Shown here: positions 1 to 5,843 of the stretch, in pieces | How positions within the stretch are numbered: the first letter of the stretch is position 1 | Layout: the number at the start of each line of letters is the position of its first letter | NCBI GenBank assembly: GCA_964448675.1 | Contig: CAYUZU010000060.1 | Location: forward strand, 1 to 6,494 | DNA from: CAYUZU01 sp964448675 | GTDB lineage: Bacteria; Planctomycetota; Phycisphaerae; UBA1845; Fen-1342 | Length of the DNA: 6,494 nt | Direction: 5' to 3' | The notes under the pieces: generated by a model | The model's database searches: none | The model's input: the letters and a program-made list of their open reading frames with translations, nothing else | What the model was told of the DNA's origin: nothing | Position numbers and translations under genes: made by a program

Positions 1-131
1 GCGCAACCCTAACAAGCGCCGAACGCGCTACGCTTGAGATTAAGACGCTCTAGCGTCCCGCCAGCGGAATTGCTAAGGCGCAGCCTTGCTTGGCCCGGGT
101 AGCGCCGTCTTCCGAATGGCGGGCAAATGGC
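1..131. other. Window edge without a resolvable gene
   Basis: No complete gene is visible. Two plus-strand frames could be the last codons of an upstream gene: one ends with TAG at 51-53, the other with TGA at 35-37. They are too short to choose between. Two small perfect dyads are present: GACGC/GCGTC at 44-48 and 53-57, and AAGGC/GCCTT at 75-79 and 83-87. Neither is followed by a T run, so I do not call a terminator. The region probably holds the promoter of the downstream gene, but no convincing -35/-10 pair was seen. Confidence 0.3.
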
Positions 132-662
132 ATGCACAAGTTCATCCTACGCACGCTGACGGTCTTGGCGCTCGTCGTGGGTGCGGCCGTCCTGACCAGC
201 TACTTCGTGCCGTTTGGCCATCATTGGCGTCAAGATGCCCCGGTGGACGCAAAACGGGGCGGCTTCCGCTTCCAATATGGTCAGATCGTCATGGCCGTAT
301 TCGATCCGACCGCGACGCAGGACCAGACACCCAGACTCAAAGACGTCTTCTCGCTGGATCTCAAACAAGGATATGTGTTGGTGCAGGAGATCGGGCCCAG
401 CAGCGGGCTGATGCCAGACGGAGCCGTCCTGAAATTTCCCGCAGCGGTGCGATATGAGGCCTCCATTCCCGGCTGGTGTTTTGTGGTGACATTCGGCGCC
501 TACCCGTTTTCCGTGGTCGTCTTTCGCTCGGCGCGCGCCATGAGGCGCCGCGAACGCGGTCAATGTGTTCACTGCGGCTACGACCTCCGCGGCAGCCACA
601 CCGGCACCTGCCCGGAGTGCGGCGCCAACTGCCCCGGCAACGTCACCGGTGCCAGCGAATGA
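132..662 (+). CDS. Membrane protein with C-terminal zinc ribbon (planctomycete type), function unknown
   Basis: Predicted 176-residue protein of unknown function. I see an N-terminal hydrophobic helix (about residues 5-25), a polar middle region (about 28-112), a second hydrophobic stretch (about 114-131, starting I-P-G-W-C-F-V-V), a basic R-rich linker (133-142), and a zinc ribbon with Cys145, Cys148, Cys160 and Cys163 (C-V-H-C-G-Y-D-L-R-G ... C-P-E-C-G). The likely topology is two membrane passes, with the middle loop outside and the ribbon in the cytoplasm. This arrangement is widespread in Planctomycetota and has no assigned role that I know of. I chose the ATG at 132 because it sits right before the membrane helix; a TTG at 90 in the same frame would add 14 unlikely residues. 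No strong Shine-Dalgarno is seen. Local GC is about 59%, lower than the housekeeping genes. It converges on the tRNA-Leu gene. Confidence 0.8.
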   Translation: MHKFILRTLTVLALVVGAAVLTSYFVPFGHHWRQDAPVDAKRGGFRFQYGQIVMAVFDPTATQDQTPRLKDVFSLDLKQGYVLVQEIGPSSGLMPDGAVLKFPAAVRYEASIPGWCFVVTFGAYPFSVVVFRSARAMRRRERGQCVHCGYDLRGSHTGTCPECGANCPGNVTGASE

Positions 663-699
663 ACCGTCAGCGGCGAATGCGCGAGGAGAACCCCGAAAC

Positions 700-783
700 T
701 GCCGAAGGTGGGACTCGAACCCACACCCTGTTGCCAGGACGGGATTTTGAATCCCGCGCGTCTGCCAGTTCCGCCACTTCGGC
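700..783 (-). tRNA. tRNA-Leu (anticodon CAA)
   Basis: Read on the minus strand, the cloverleaf is complete. The acceptor stem GCCGAAG pairs with CTTCGGC, with discriminator A at 700. The D arm is followed by the anticodon stem CGGGA/TCCCG around the loop TTCAAAA, giving anticodon CAA at 747-749, which reads UUG codons. A long variable arm of about 15 bases marks a class II tRNA, and the T arm is GTGGG-TTCGAGT-CCCAC. The sequence closely follows bacterial tRNA-Leu(CAA). No CCA is encoded after the discriminator base, so the CCA tail must be added after transcription. It lies on the same strand as the purM operon but 332 bases downstream of it, so it probably has its own promoter; I saw no clear one. 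Confidence 0.97.
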
Positions 784-1115
784 CTGTTACCAGTCCTGCC
801 GCCGGCGTTGCCACCGGGTGCCGCCCGGCCGGACCATGTCCGTCATCTGAATGCACGGCTCACAGCGCCGTGGCACACGGGCCGGTTACTGCCCGCCTGA
901 TCCCGCCAGCGCCGACAGACCCGGCATTGTACGAAGCGCGGCGGGCAGCGTAAAGCCGGCGCGGGGGACCGCCCGGTGCTCCTTGCCAGCCGCGGGTCGA
1001 ATTCCGGCGCGCGGGCCCCGCCCTGCCTCTCGGCCGGCGAGTCGGCGGCCGCTACAGGACAAGGCAGAGCAATGTCCTACCCGCTGCGAAGCGGACCAAT
1101 GCCCTGCCGAGCGCG
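784..1115. other. Intergenic stretch with weak hairpins, no gene seen
   Basis: Reading frames here are open on both strands, but their translations are rich in R, A, P and G and show no domain or start signal, as expected of GC-rich noncoding DNA. Near the 3' end of the minus-strand operon there are two adjacent dyads: AGGAC/GTCCT (1056-1060 and 1074-1078) and a perfect 5-bp hairpin with GCGA tetraloop on the plus strand (1081-1094). Neither has a T run. The stretch should contain the end of the operon transcript and the promoter of tRNA-Leu. Confidence 0.4.
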
Positions 1116-1460
1116 TCAGGAAACCCGGGCACCGTTGGCGATCGGCCGCTCGGTCGTGAGCAGGATGACCTCGCCGTGATCCTCGGTCGACGCCGCCAGC
1201 AGCATCCCCTGGCTCTCCTGCCCGCGCATCATCCGCGGGGCCAGGTTGGCAACCACCACAATCTGCTTGCCAACCAGGGCCTCCGGCTCGTAGTGGCCGC
1301 GCAGGCCCGCCACGATCTGCCGCTGCTCGCTGCCAAGATCCACCTGGAGCACGATGAGCTTGTCGGCCGCGGGGTGCACCTCCGCCGACTTCACCGTCCC
1401 CACGCGCAGGTTCAGCTTCAGGAAATCGTCGAACTGAATGACGTCGGGCGTTTCCGACAT
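1116..1460 (-). CDS. Free-standing tRNA-binding domain of MetRS C-terminal (beta subunit) type
   Basis: Predicted 114-residue OB-fold tRNA-binding protein. In this family the domain is either the C-terminal dimerisation and tRNA-binding part of methionyl-tRNA synthetase or a separate subunit that raises the synthetase's tRNA affinity in the cytoplasm. Family-typical stretches, in order, are I-Q-F-D-D-F-L-K-L-N-L-R-V-G-T-V, H-P-A-A-D-K-L-I-V-L-Q-V-D-L-G, Q-R-Q-I-V-A-G-L-R-G-H-Y, G-K-Q-I-V-V-V-A-N-L-A-P-R and G-Q-E-S-Q-G-M-L-L-A-A. The length matches a single domain, with no catalytic HIGH or KMSKS region attached. The ATG at 1460 was chosen because AGGAGGA lies 7 bases upstream; the ATG at 1466 would be 1 base from it. 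It is the third gene of the purM operon, 51 bases after the lipoprotein gene. CsaA, a related secretion chaperone, is the main alternative, but the Q-R-Q-I-V-A-G-L-R-G-H-Y block favours the MetRS type. Confidence 0.9.
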   Translation of the reverse strand: MSETPDVIQFDDFLKLNLRVGTVKSAEVHPAADKLIVLQVDLGSEQRQIVAGLRGHYEPEALVGKQIVVVANLAPRMMRGQESQGMLLAASTEDHGEVILLTTERPIANGARVS

Positions 1461-1467
1461 GGGCATA

Positions 1468-1474
1468 TCCTCCT
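1468..1474 (-). promoter_or_regulatory. Shine-Dalgarno site that decides the start of the MetRS-type gene
   Basis: AGGAGGA on the minus strand, 7 bases before the ATG at 1460. It overlaps too closely with the ATG at 1466 (1 base apart) for that codon to be the start. Confidence 0.8.
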
Positions 1475-1511
1475 GCGGCCGCGACGACAAGACCCGCCGG
1501 CCGCCGCCAAA

Positions 1512-2510
1512 TCACATCCCAACAAACCGGTCGCGCATGAACGCGACGTACTCCTGCTCGACCGTATCGAGGTCGTCGGAGATAAAGCCGCGGAACAGCG
1601 CTTCACCATAGTTGTAGTCCGCCTGCTCCGACCAGATGTGGGCCGCCCGGGCGTGGCGATCGAGCCCGCCCTCGCCCAGCCTGGCCAGCAGTTGCTCGAA
1701 ACCGGCGGCGTACTGGCCGTCGGCCCCCTCACGCAGAAACAGCACCAGCGCCCATACCTGGGCGTAGTAGGTCTGAATCGCGGTGCCGGTGCCGTCGAGG
1801 ATCTCGCCGGGATGCGTGCGCAGCAAGTGACGCAGCGGGTGCAGCCGCTCGCGTAACACGGCTTCCTCGAGCGCCTGCCGCCGGGCGGGATTGAACCACG
1901 GGTCGAATTCCTTGACGTAGCATTCCTTGGTGGTCATGTACCAGCGCTGCCCCTCGCACGCGACAGCGAGGCCCTCGTTGAGCCACGCGGGCACGCGCTG
2001 GTCCACCTGGTGATACAGATACTGGTGCAGGCCCTCGTGGGCGAACAGCGGGAACGTGACCTCGTGCAGCACGTACTGAATCGCCGACACGCCCCGCGCG
2101 GAATAACCGCCGTTGCGCACCTTGAGGTAGACCTCGGCATGTGGGCCGGTGAACTTCCTGGTAAACGCCGCCCACTCGCCGCGCCGCTTGAACAGGTACA
2201 CCGGCATGCGCTTGTCGAGCGGCTTGCGGGCCGGCACCCAGCGCTGGTAATTCTGGTACGACGCCTCGACGAAGTCCGGCAGCGCGTCGACCAGCCGGGG
2301 GTCGTCCAGCGTGGTGTAGATCACGTAGTGCTCACTGATCAGTTGGCGGCCCTCGGAGCGGCCGAACTGCCACGGCCGCGTTTCGTACGCCGCCGGCTCG
2401 TGCGCCGGGCCGAACGCATTACAGCCCGCGGGGACAAGCAGAGCCACCAGCGCCAGCCACGCCAGCGGGCCGCGTCGCACGGCGGTCCAGTTGGTCACGT
2501 CTTGCAGCAT
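1512..2510 (-). CDS. Lipoprotein with gluzincin-like metallopeptidase motifs (DUF1570-like)
   Basis: Predicted 332-residue exported lipoprotein. A basic, hydrophobic N-terminus (about residues 12-29) ends in a lipobox V-P-A-G-C with Cys30. The H-E-G-L-H sequence at 158-162 fits the zinc-binding HExxH motif. W-L-N-E-G-L-A (176-182) supplies a glutamate at 179 in the spacing of the third ligand in gluzincin peptidases. This combination resembles DUF1570, a family frequent in Planctomycetota whose substrate is, as far as I know, not established. The protein would act at the cell envelope. The ATG is at 2508-2510, directly after the purM stop (TGA-ATG), with GGAG 9 bases upstream, so translation is probably coupled to purM. 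No functional link to purine synthesis is evident. An inactive peptidase relative cannot be excluded, but both zinc motifs look intact. Confidence 0.85.
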   Translation of the reverse strand: MLQDVTNWTAVRRGPLAWLALVALLVPAGCNAFGPAHEPAAYETRPWQFGRSEGRQLISEHYVIYTTLDDPRLVDALPDFVEASYQNYQRWVPARKPLDKRMPVYLFKRRGEWAAFTRKFTGPHAEVYLKVRNGGYSARGVSAIQYVLHEVTFPLFAHEGLHQYLYHQVDQRVPAWLNEGLAVACEGQRWYMTTKECYVKEFDPWFNPARRQALEEAVLRERLHPLRHLLRTHPGEILDGTGTAIQTYYAQVWALVLFLREGADGQYAAGFEQLLARLGEGGLDRHARAAHIWSEQADYNYGEALFRGFISDDLDTVEQEYVAFMRDRFVGM

Positions 2511-3659
2511 TCAGGTAATCTCCACGCGGCCGCGGCCACGGCGGACCTTGCCAATGACGACGGGCTCTTCACCCGAGCGTGCCAGCCGCCGCTCGATGGC
2601 GCCGGCCGATTTCGGCCGCACCGCCAGCACGAACCCGATCCCCATGTTGAACACGCGGTACATTTCCTCTTCGGCAACGCCGGCATGCTCGAGCAAGCCG
2701 AAGATCGGCGGGATCGGCCAGGCGCCGCGCCGTATGACGGCGTCCGTGTCGTCGCCCAAAATGCGAGCGACGTTGCCGGGCAGCCCGCCACCCGTGATGT
2801 GCGCCAGACCGCTGACCATGATCTGGCGCCGGTATTGACGCAGCACGTCGAGCACAGGCCGCACGTAGATGCGCGTCGGGCGCAACAACGCGTCCGCGAC
2901 CGGCTCATCGAGCGCCCGCTTGTGGTTCTTCAGACTCAACTTGCGGTCGTTGAGCAGCAGCTTGCGCGCCAAGGCATAGCCGTTCGAATGCAACCCGCTC
3001 GACGGCAAACCGATGAGCACGTCGCCGGCACGCGTCTGGCCGGGCGCGAGCATGCGCTGTCGCTCGACCACGCCGACGGCGAAGCCCGCAAGGTCGAAAT
3101 GACGCTTACGATACAGATCAGGCATTTCGGCCGTCTCGCCGCCCATCAACGCACAACCCGCCTCCTCACATCCCGCCGCAATCCCCTTCACGATCTGCGC
3201 CACCAGCCGCGGTTCGAGCTTGTTGACGGCGACGTAGTCGAGGAAGAACAACGGCTCGGCCCCGCAACAGAGCAGATCGTTGACACTCATCGCGACGAGG
3301 TCGATGCCGACCGTGTCGTAGCGCCGCGCCTGGATCGCCACCAGCACCTTGCTCCCGACGCCATCAGTGCACGAGACCAGCACCGGGTCGCGATAGTTGC
3401 GCGCAAAGAGCTTCTCGTCATAGTCGAGCCGGAACAGGCCGGCGAACGCACCGTGGCTCGGCAGCACGCGCGGCCCGTACGTCTTGCGCACCAGCGGCGC
3501 AATCTCGTCGACGACCGCGTCCGCGGCTTCCAGGTCGACACCCGCGTCACGATAGGTCAACCGTGGCGTTTGGTTCTTCCGTTTTCGCTTGCTCACGCGC
3601 ACCGTCTTACCCGAAATCGGCGTCGTTCTCCACACGTCGGCCTGTCGCCGCGCGATCAT
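2511..3659 (-). CDS. purM: Phosphoribosylformylglycinamidine cyclo-ligase (AIR synthetase)
   Basis: PurM converts formylglycinamidine ribonucleotide to aminoimidazole ribonucleotide using ATP, the fifth step of purine synthesis, in the cytoplasm. Seen in order (numbering from the ATG): Y-R-D-A-G-V-D (36-42), S-C-T-D-G-V-G-S-K (97-105), G-I-D-L-V-A-M-S-V-N-D (119-129), G-A-E-P-L-F-F-L-D-Y (134-143), M-G-G-E-T-A-E-M-P (173-181), S-S-G-L-H-S-N-G-Y (221-229), H-I-T-G-G-G-L-P-G-N (288-297) and F-N-M-G-I-G (338-343). All are family hallmarks. The protein is 382 residues against about 345 in E. coli; part of the excess is an unconserved, basic N-terminus. The ATG at 3659 is the only ATG before the conserved block, but a GTG at 3594-3596 (361 residues) fits the family better and neither has a good Shine-Dalgarno. 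It is the first gene of a three-gene operon and is divergent from pyrH. Confidence 0.97.
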   Translation of the reverse strand: MIARRQADVWRTTPISGKTVRVSKRKRKNQTPRLTYRDAGVDLEAADAVVDEIAPLVRKTYGPRVLPSHGAFAGLFRLDYDEKLFARNYRDPVLVSCTDGVGSKVLVAIQARRYDTVGIDLVAMSVNDLLCCGAEPLFFLDYVAVNKLEPRLVAQIVKGIAAGCEEAGCALMGGETAEMPDLYRKRHFDLAGFAVGVVERQRMLAPGQTRAGDVLIGLPSSGLHSNGYALARKLLLNDRKLSLKNHKRALDEPVADALLRPTRIYVRPVLDVLRQYRRQIMVSGLAHITGGGLPGNVARILGDDTDAVIRRGAWPIPPIFGLLEHAGVAEEEMYRVFNMGIGFVLAVRPKSAGAIERRLARSGEEPVVIGKVRRGRGRVEIT

Positions 3660-3660
3660 A
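3655..3660 (-). promoter_or_regulatory. Possible purM -10 element
   Basis: The minus-strand hexamer TATGAT matches the sigma-70 -10 consensus at five of six positions, but no well-spaced -35 is visible (TTGGCC lies 20 bases upstream, which is too far). It overlaps the ATG at 3659. If it is used, transcription would begin inside the annotated N-terminus and the GTG at 3596 would be the true start. Confidence 0.25.
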
Positions 3661-3800
3661 AGCTACGCCGGCCCGCAACTGGCCAAGACCCGCCCCACCC
3701 ACTATCATCGCGCCCGGTTCCGATCAGCACCAGACCGCGGCCGCCCGTCCCGGGGTCTTCCGCCCACCGCGACGGCCGCCTGCCGGAGGCAGCGCCCGCC
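3661..3800. promoter_or_regulatory. Divergent purM/pyrH intergenic region
   Basis: About 140 bases separate two genes transcribed away from each other, so promoters for both must lie here or just inside purM. On the plus strand TATCAT at 3703-3708 is a weak -10 candidate with CTGGCC 18 bases upstream as a poor -35. GGAGG at 3785-3789 is the likely ribosome binding site of pyrH, 11 bases before its ATG. I see no purine-box-like operator or riboswitch. Confidence 0.45.
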
Positions 3801-4532
3801 ATGAGCAGCGCCCAACCCACCTACCGACGTATCATCCTCAAGATCAGCGGCGAGAGCCTGTGCCCGCCAGGCGGATTCGGCGTACATCGCGAGCCACTGG
3901 ACCGCGTCGGCCGTGAGATCTGCGACGTGGTCGGCCTCGGCGTACAGGTCGCCGTGGTGTGCGGCGGGGGCAACTTCCTCCGCGGGGCGCACTTCGCCGA
4001 GGACCTCGGCATCGATCGCTCGACGGCCGACTACATGGGCATGCTCGGCACCGTCATCAACGCCATGGCGATCCAGGACACACTCGAGCGGCTCGGACAA
4101 CCCGCCCGCGTGCAGAGCGCCCTGACCATCGCGCGCGCGTGCGAGCCGTTCGATCGGCGGCAATGCCTCGAACACCTGGACAGCGGCCGCGTCGTGATGC
4201 TGGCGGCCGGCACCGGCAACCCGCACGTCACGACCGACTCGTGTGCGGCCATTCGCGGCATCGAGCTGCACGCCGACGTCCTGCTCAAAGGTACGAAGGT
4301 CGACGGCGTGTACGACGCCGACCCGGTCAAGAACCCCGCCGCGAAAATGTACGACCGCGTAAGCTACGAGCAGGTGATCAACGGCCGGCTGCGCGTCATG
4401 GACATCGGCGCGGCCGAACTGTGCGAGCAGTACGATCTGCCGGTGATCGTGTTCAACCTCTTCAACCCGGGGACGCTGCGGCGCGTGGTGCTGGGTGAGC
4501 CGATCGGCACACGCATGGGCCCACCCGCATGA
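3801..4532 (+). CDS. pyrH: Uridylate (UMP) kinase
   Basis: PyrH phosphorylates UMP to UDP with ATP and commits pyrimidines to RNA and DNA precursors; bacterial PyrH is a cytoplasmic hexamer of the amino-acid-kinase fold. The 243-residue length is typical. Visible hallmarks are K-I-S-G-E-S-L (14-20), V-C-G-G-G-N-F-L-R-G (53-62), D-Y-M-G-M-L-G-T-V-I-N-A (78-89), A-A-G-T-G-N-P-H-V-T-T-D (135-146), K-G-T-K-V-D-G-V-Y-D-A-D-P (163-175) and a V-M-D-I-G-A-A-E-L C-terminal block (199-207). I chose the ATG at 3801 because it lies at the start of the conserved sequence with GGAGG upstream. The frame stays open far upstream, but that part is antisense to purM and is not coding. Here pyrH is not next to tsf or frr, its common neighbours; instead it is followed by an overlapping phosphatase gene. 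Confidence 0.97.
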   Translation: MSSAQPTYRRIILKISGESLCPPGGFGVHREPLDRVGREICDVVGLGVQVAVVCGGGNFLRGAHFAEDLGIDRSTADYMGMLGTVINAMAIQDTLERLGQPARVQSALTIARACEPFDRRQCLEHLDSGRVVMLAAGTGNPHVTTDSCAAIRGIELHADVLLKGTKVDGVYDADPVKNPAAKMYDRVSYEQVINGRLRVMDIGAAELCEQYDLPVIVFNLFNPGTLRRVVLGEPIGTRMGPPA

Positions 4533-5092
4533 CGGCGACGCCGGTGGAAACGCACACGGGCGTGCGCAGCGCACACCAGTGGCGGCTGTGGCTCAGCGGG
4601 CTGCTCGGCAGTCGGTACGACGGGCTGCGCCACTTTCACGTCGTCGAACCGGGAATCCTCATGCGCTGCGGCCAGCCGCACGTGCGCGATCTGGACCAGA
4701 TCCGATCGCGGTACGGATTGCGGTCCATCGTGTGCGCGCGCGGCGGCACGCGGCATCCGCTGCGCGGGCGCTGGTTTCGCAAGGAACGGGCGTGGTGTGA
4801 GCAGCACGGCGTCACCCTGGTACACATGCCGTTCTCGGACGAGGCGAAGCCGCCCGCGGCCCTGCTCGACGAGTTCGTGACGCTCATGCAGGATTCACAG
4901 CGGCATCCGGTCCTGGTGCATTGCGAGCAGGGGTTTCACCGAACCGGGCTGCTATGTGCGGCGTATCGGATCCGGCTGTGCAGCTGGTCGCTGGCGCAGG
5001 CGCTGGACGAGATGGCGGCGTACGGCTTCGAAGCCGACCGCCCCAAGCGCCGGCCACTCGTGGACGCGCTGCGCGCGTGGGCAGCGGCCTGA
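4529..5092 (+). CDS. Cysteine-based protein phosphatase (dual-specificity/tyrosine type)
   Basis: Predicted 187-residue phosphatase of the Cys-dependent superfamily. The signature H-C-E-Q-G-F-H-R-T-G (131-140) gives the HCx5R P-loop, with nucleophile Cys132 and phosphate-binding Arg138. Asp104 in M-P-F-S-D-E is 28 residues earlier and suits the general acid. An upstream V-E-P-G-I-L-M-R-C-G-Q-P stretch (39-50) matches the entry strand common in bacterial and yeast dual-specificity-like phosphatases. The substrate cannot be read from sequence: phosphotyrosine, inositol phosphates or nucleotides are possible. Its ATG shares bases with the pyrH TGA (ATGA, 4529-4532) and there is no separate Shine-Dalgarno, so it is likely translated by coupling from pyrH. 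GC is as high as in pyrH, so it is probably resident rather than recently acquired. Confidence 0.88.
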   Translation: MTATPVETHTGVRSAHQWRLWLSGLLGSRYDGLRHFHVVEPGILMRCGQPHVRDLDQIRSRYGLRSIVCARGGTRHPLRGRWFRKERAWCEQHGVTLVHMPFSDEAKPPAALLDEFVTLMQDSQRHPVLVHCEQGFHRTGLLCAAYRIRLCSWSLAQALDEMAAYGFEADRPKRRPLVDALRAWAAA

Positions 5093-5784
5093 TGCATCGA
5101 GAAGAAAGCGACCAGGTAGCCGCCGGCGGCATTGGCGGCCTGCTGGCGGTCTGTGACCCGAACGACCCGTGCGATCCGGCCGACACGGCGGGCGACTTCG
5201 TGTACACTTATGATGCGAACGGCAACGTCGGGCAGTTGATCGACCCGACGCCGACGAGTTGGGACGCGGGGACGGTGATGGTCGCGCGGTACGAATACGA
5301 CCCCTACGGCAAGGTGACGCAGTCGGCCGGCAGCTACGCCGCCGCCAACCCGTTCCGCTTCAGCACGAAGTGGTTCGATGCCGAGACCGGCTTCGGCTAC
5401 TGGGGCGAGCGCTACTACTGGCCCGAGCTCGGCCGCTGGCTCAACCGCGACCCGATCGAAGAAGCCGGCGGGGTGAATCTGTATGGGTATGTGGGGAATG
5501 GGCCGGTCAATGCTGCGGATGCGCTCGGTCATGTGAAGATCCCTTGGGGCAAGCTCCTGAAGGCCGGAGGGTTCATCGCGCTGCTCAGATGCGGCGCGTG
5601 CATTGCAGCCATCGACATTCACATTGCCACTTGTGATTTGTACGCCTGCAACGATGAAGCATGGGCTAATTGTGTATGCCAACAACTCGCGGAATCCAAG
5701 GCGACCAAGTGGCTTTGCAGATCATGTGCTTTTCTCGTAGGAGATCCTGTCGAATGGGCACGTGACTACGTGGGATGTCAGTGA
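5092..5784 (+). CDS. Truncated RHS protein: core C-terminus plus Cys-rich variable tip
   Basis: Predicted 230 residues. Residues about 10-146 are the end of an RHS repeat protein: Y-D-A-N-G-N-V (40-46), Y-E-Y-D-P-Y-G-K (67-74), F-R-F-S-T-K-W-F-D-A-E-T-G (88-100), Y-W-P-E-L-G-R-W-L-N-R-D-P-I (109-122) and N-L-Y-G-Y-V-G-N-G-P-V-N-A-A-D-A-L-G (129-146), the RHS-associated core. Residues 147-230 are an unrelated tip with nine cysteines that I do not recognise. Full RHS proteins are hundreds to thousands of residues long; almost all of the repeat shell is missing. The ATG overlaps the phosphatase stop (TGATG) and there is no ribosome site, so this may be a displaced, untranslated cassette rather than a working gene. 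GC falls from about 65% in the core to about 52% in the tip (hand count), as in exchangeable RHS tips. Confidence 0.7.
   Translation: MHREESDQVAAGGIGGLLAVCDPNDPCDPADTAGDFVYTYDANGNVGQLIDPTPTSWDAGTVMVARYEYDPYGKVTQSAGSYAAANPFRFSTKWFDAETGFGYWGERYYWPELGRWLNRDPIEEAGGVNLYGYVGNGPVNAADALGHVKIPWGKLLKAGGFIALLRCGACIAAIDIHIATCDLYACNDEAWANCVCQQLAESKATKWLCRSCAFLVGDPVEWARDYVGCQ
5119..5268 (+). repeat. RHS core repeat, copy 1
   Basis: 150 bases matching 6176-6325 without gaps, 14 mismatches (about 91%). It covers codons from A-A-G-G-I-G-G-L-L-A-V through T-S-W-D-A. Nine of the twelve changed codons are synonymous. Confidence 0.95.
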
Positions 5785-5804
5785 GGATTAGTGGAGATAA
5801 GTCG

Positions 5805-5831
5805 ATGCCGACAATGGTGAGATCGACCTAA
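5805..5831 (+). promoter_or_regulatory. Possible eight-codon leader ORF before the zinc-ribbon gene
   Basis: A tiny frame (M-P-T-M-V-R-S-T, stop TAA at 5829-5831) has GGAG 8 bases upstream of its ATG. Its stop overlaps the start of the A-rich ribosome site of the next gene. It could couple or tune translation, or be chance; nothing else supports it. Confidence 0.15.
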
Positions 5832-5836
5832 GAAGG
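5831..5836 (+). promoter_or_regulatory. Shine-Dalgarno deciding the start of the small zinc-ribbon gene
   Basis: AGAAGG, 7 bases before the ATG at 5844. It favours that ATG over the in-frame TTG at 5838. Confidence 0.6.
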
Positions 5837-5843
5837 CTTGCCG

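Noticed and set aside
1..131. RHS remnant upstream of the first zinc-ribbon gene
   Set aside because: All three plus frames were read and none shows RHS motifs.
147..599. Minus-strand frame of 150 codons
   Set aside because: Antisense to the zinc-ribbon membrane protein; no domain seen.
690..707. tRNA-Leu 3' end as an attachment site for the flanking accessory gene
   Set aside because: I found no second copy of the tRNA end in the window and no integrase. The short CCGAA repetition beside it is not enough.
886..1515. Minus-strand frame of 209 codons over the MetRS-type gene
   Set aside because: Out-of-frame shadow of the MetRS-type gene, low-complexity G/A/R composition, no recognisable domain.
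2010..3800. Very long open plus-strand frame running into pyrH
   Set aside because: It is antisense to purM and the lipoprotein gene, both clearly real. Its translation is R/H/Q/V-rich with no domain. Only the part from 3801 is PyrH.
3705..4574. Minus-strand frame of 289 codons
   Set aside because: Antisense shadow of pyrH; the sense strand has full UMP kinase motifs.
4936..5685. Minus-strand frame of 249 codons
   Set aside because: Antisense to the phosphatase and RHS core, whose sense translations are convincing.
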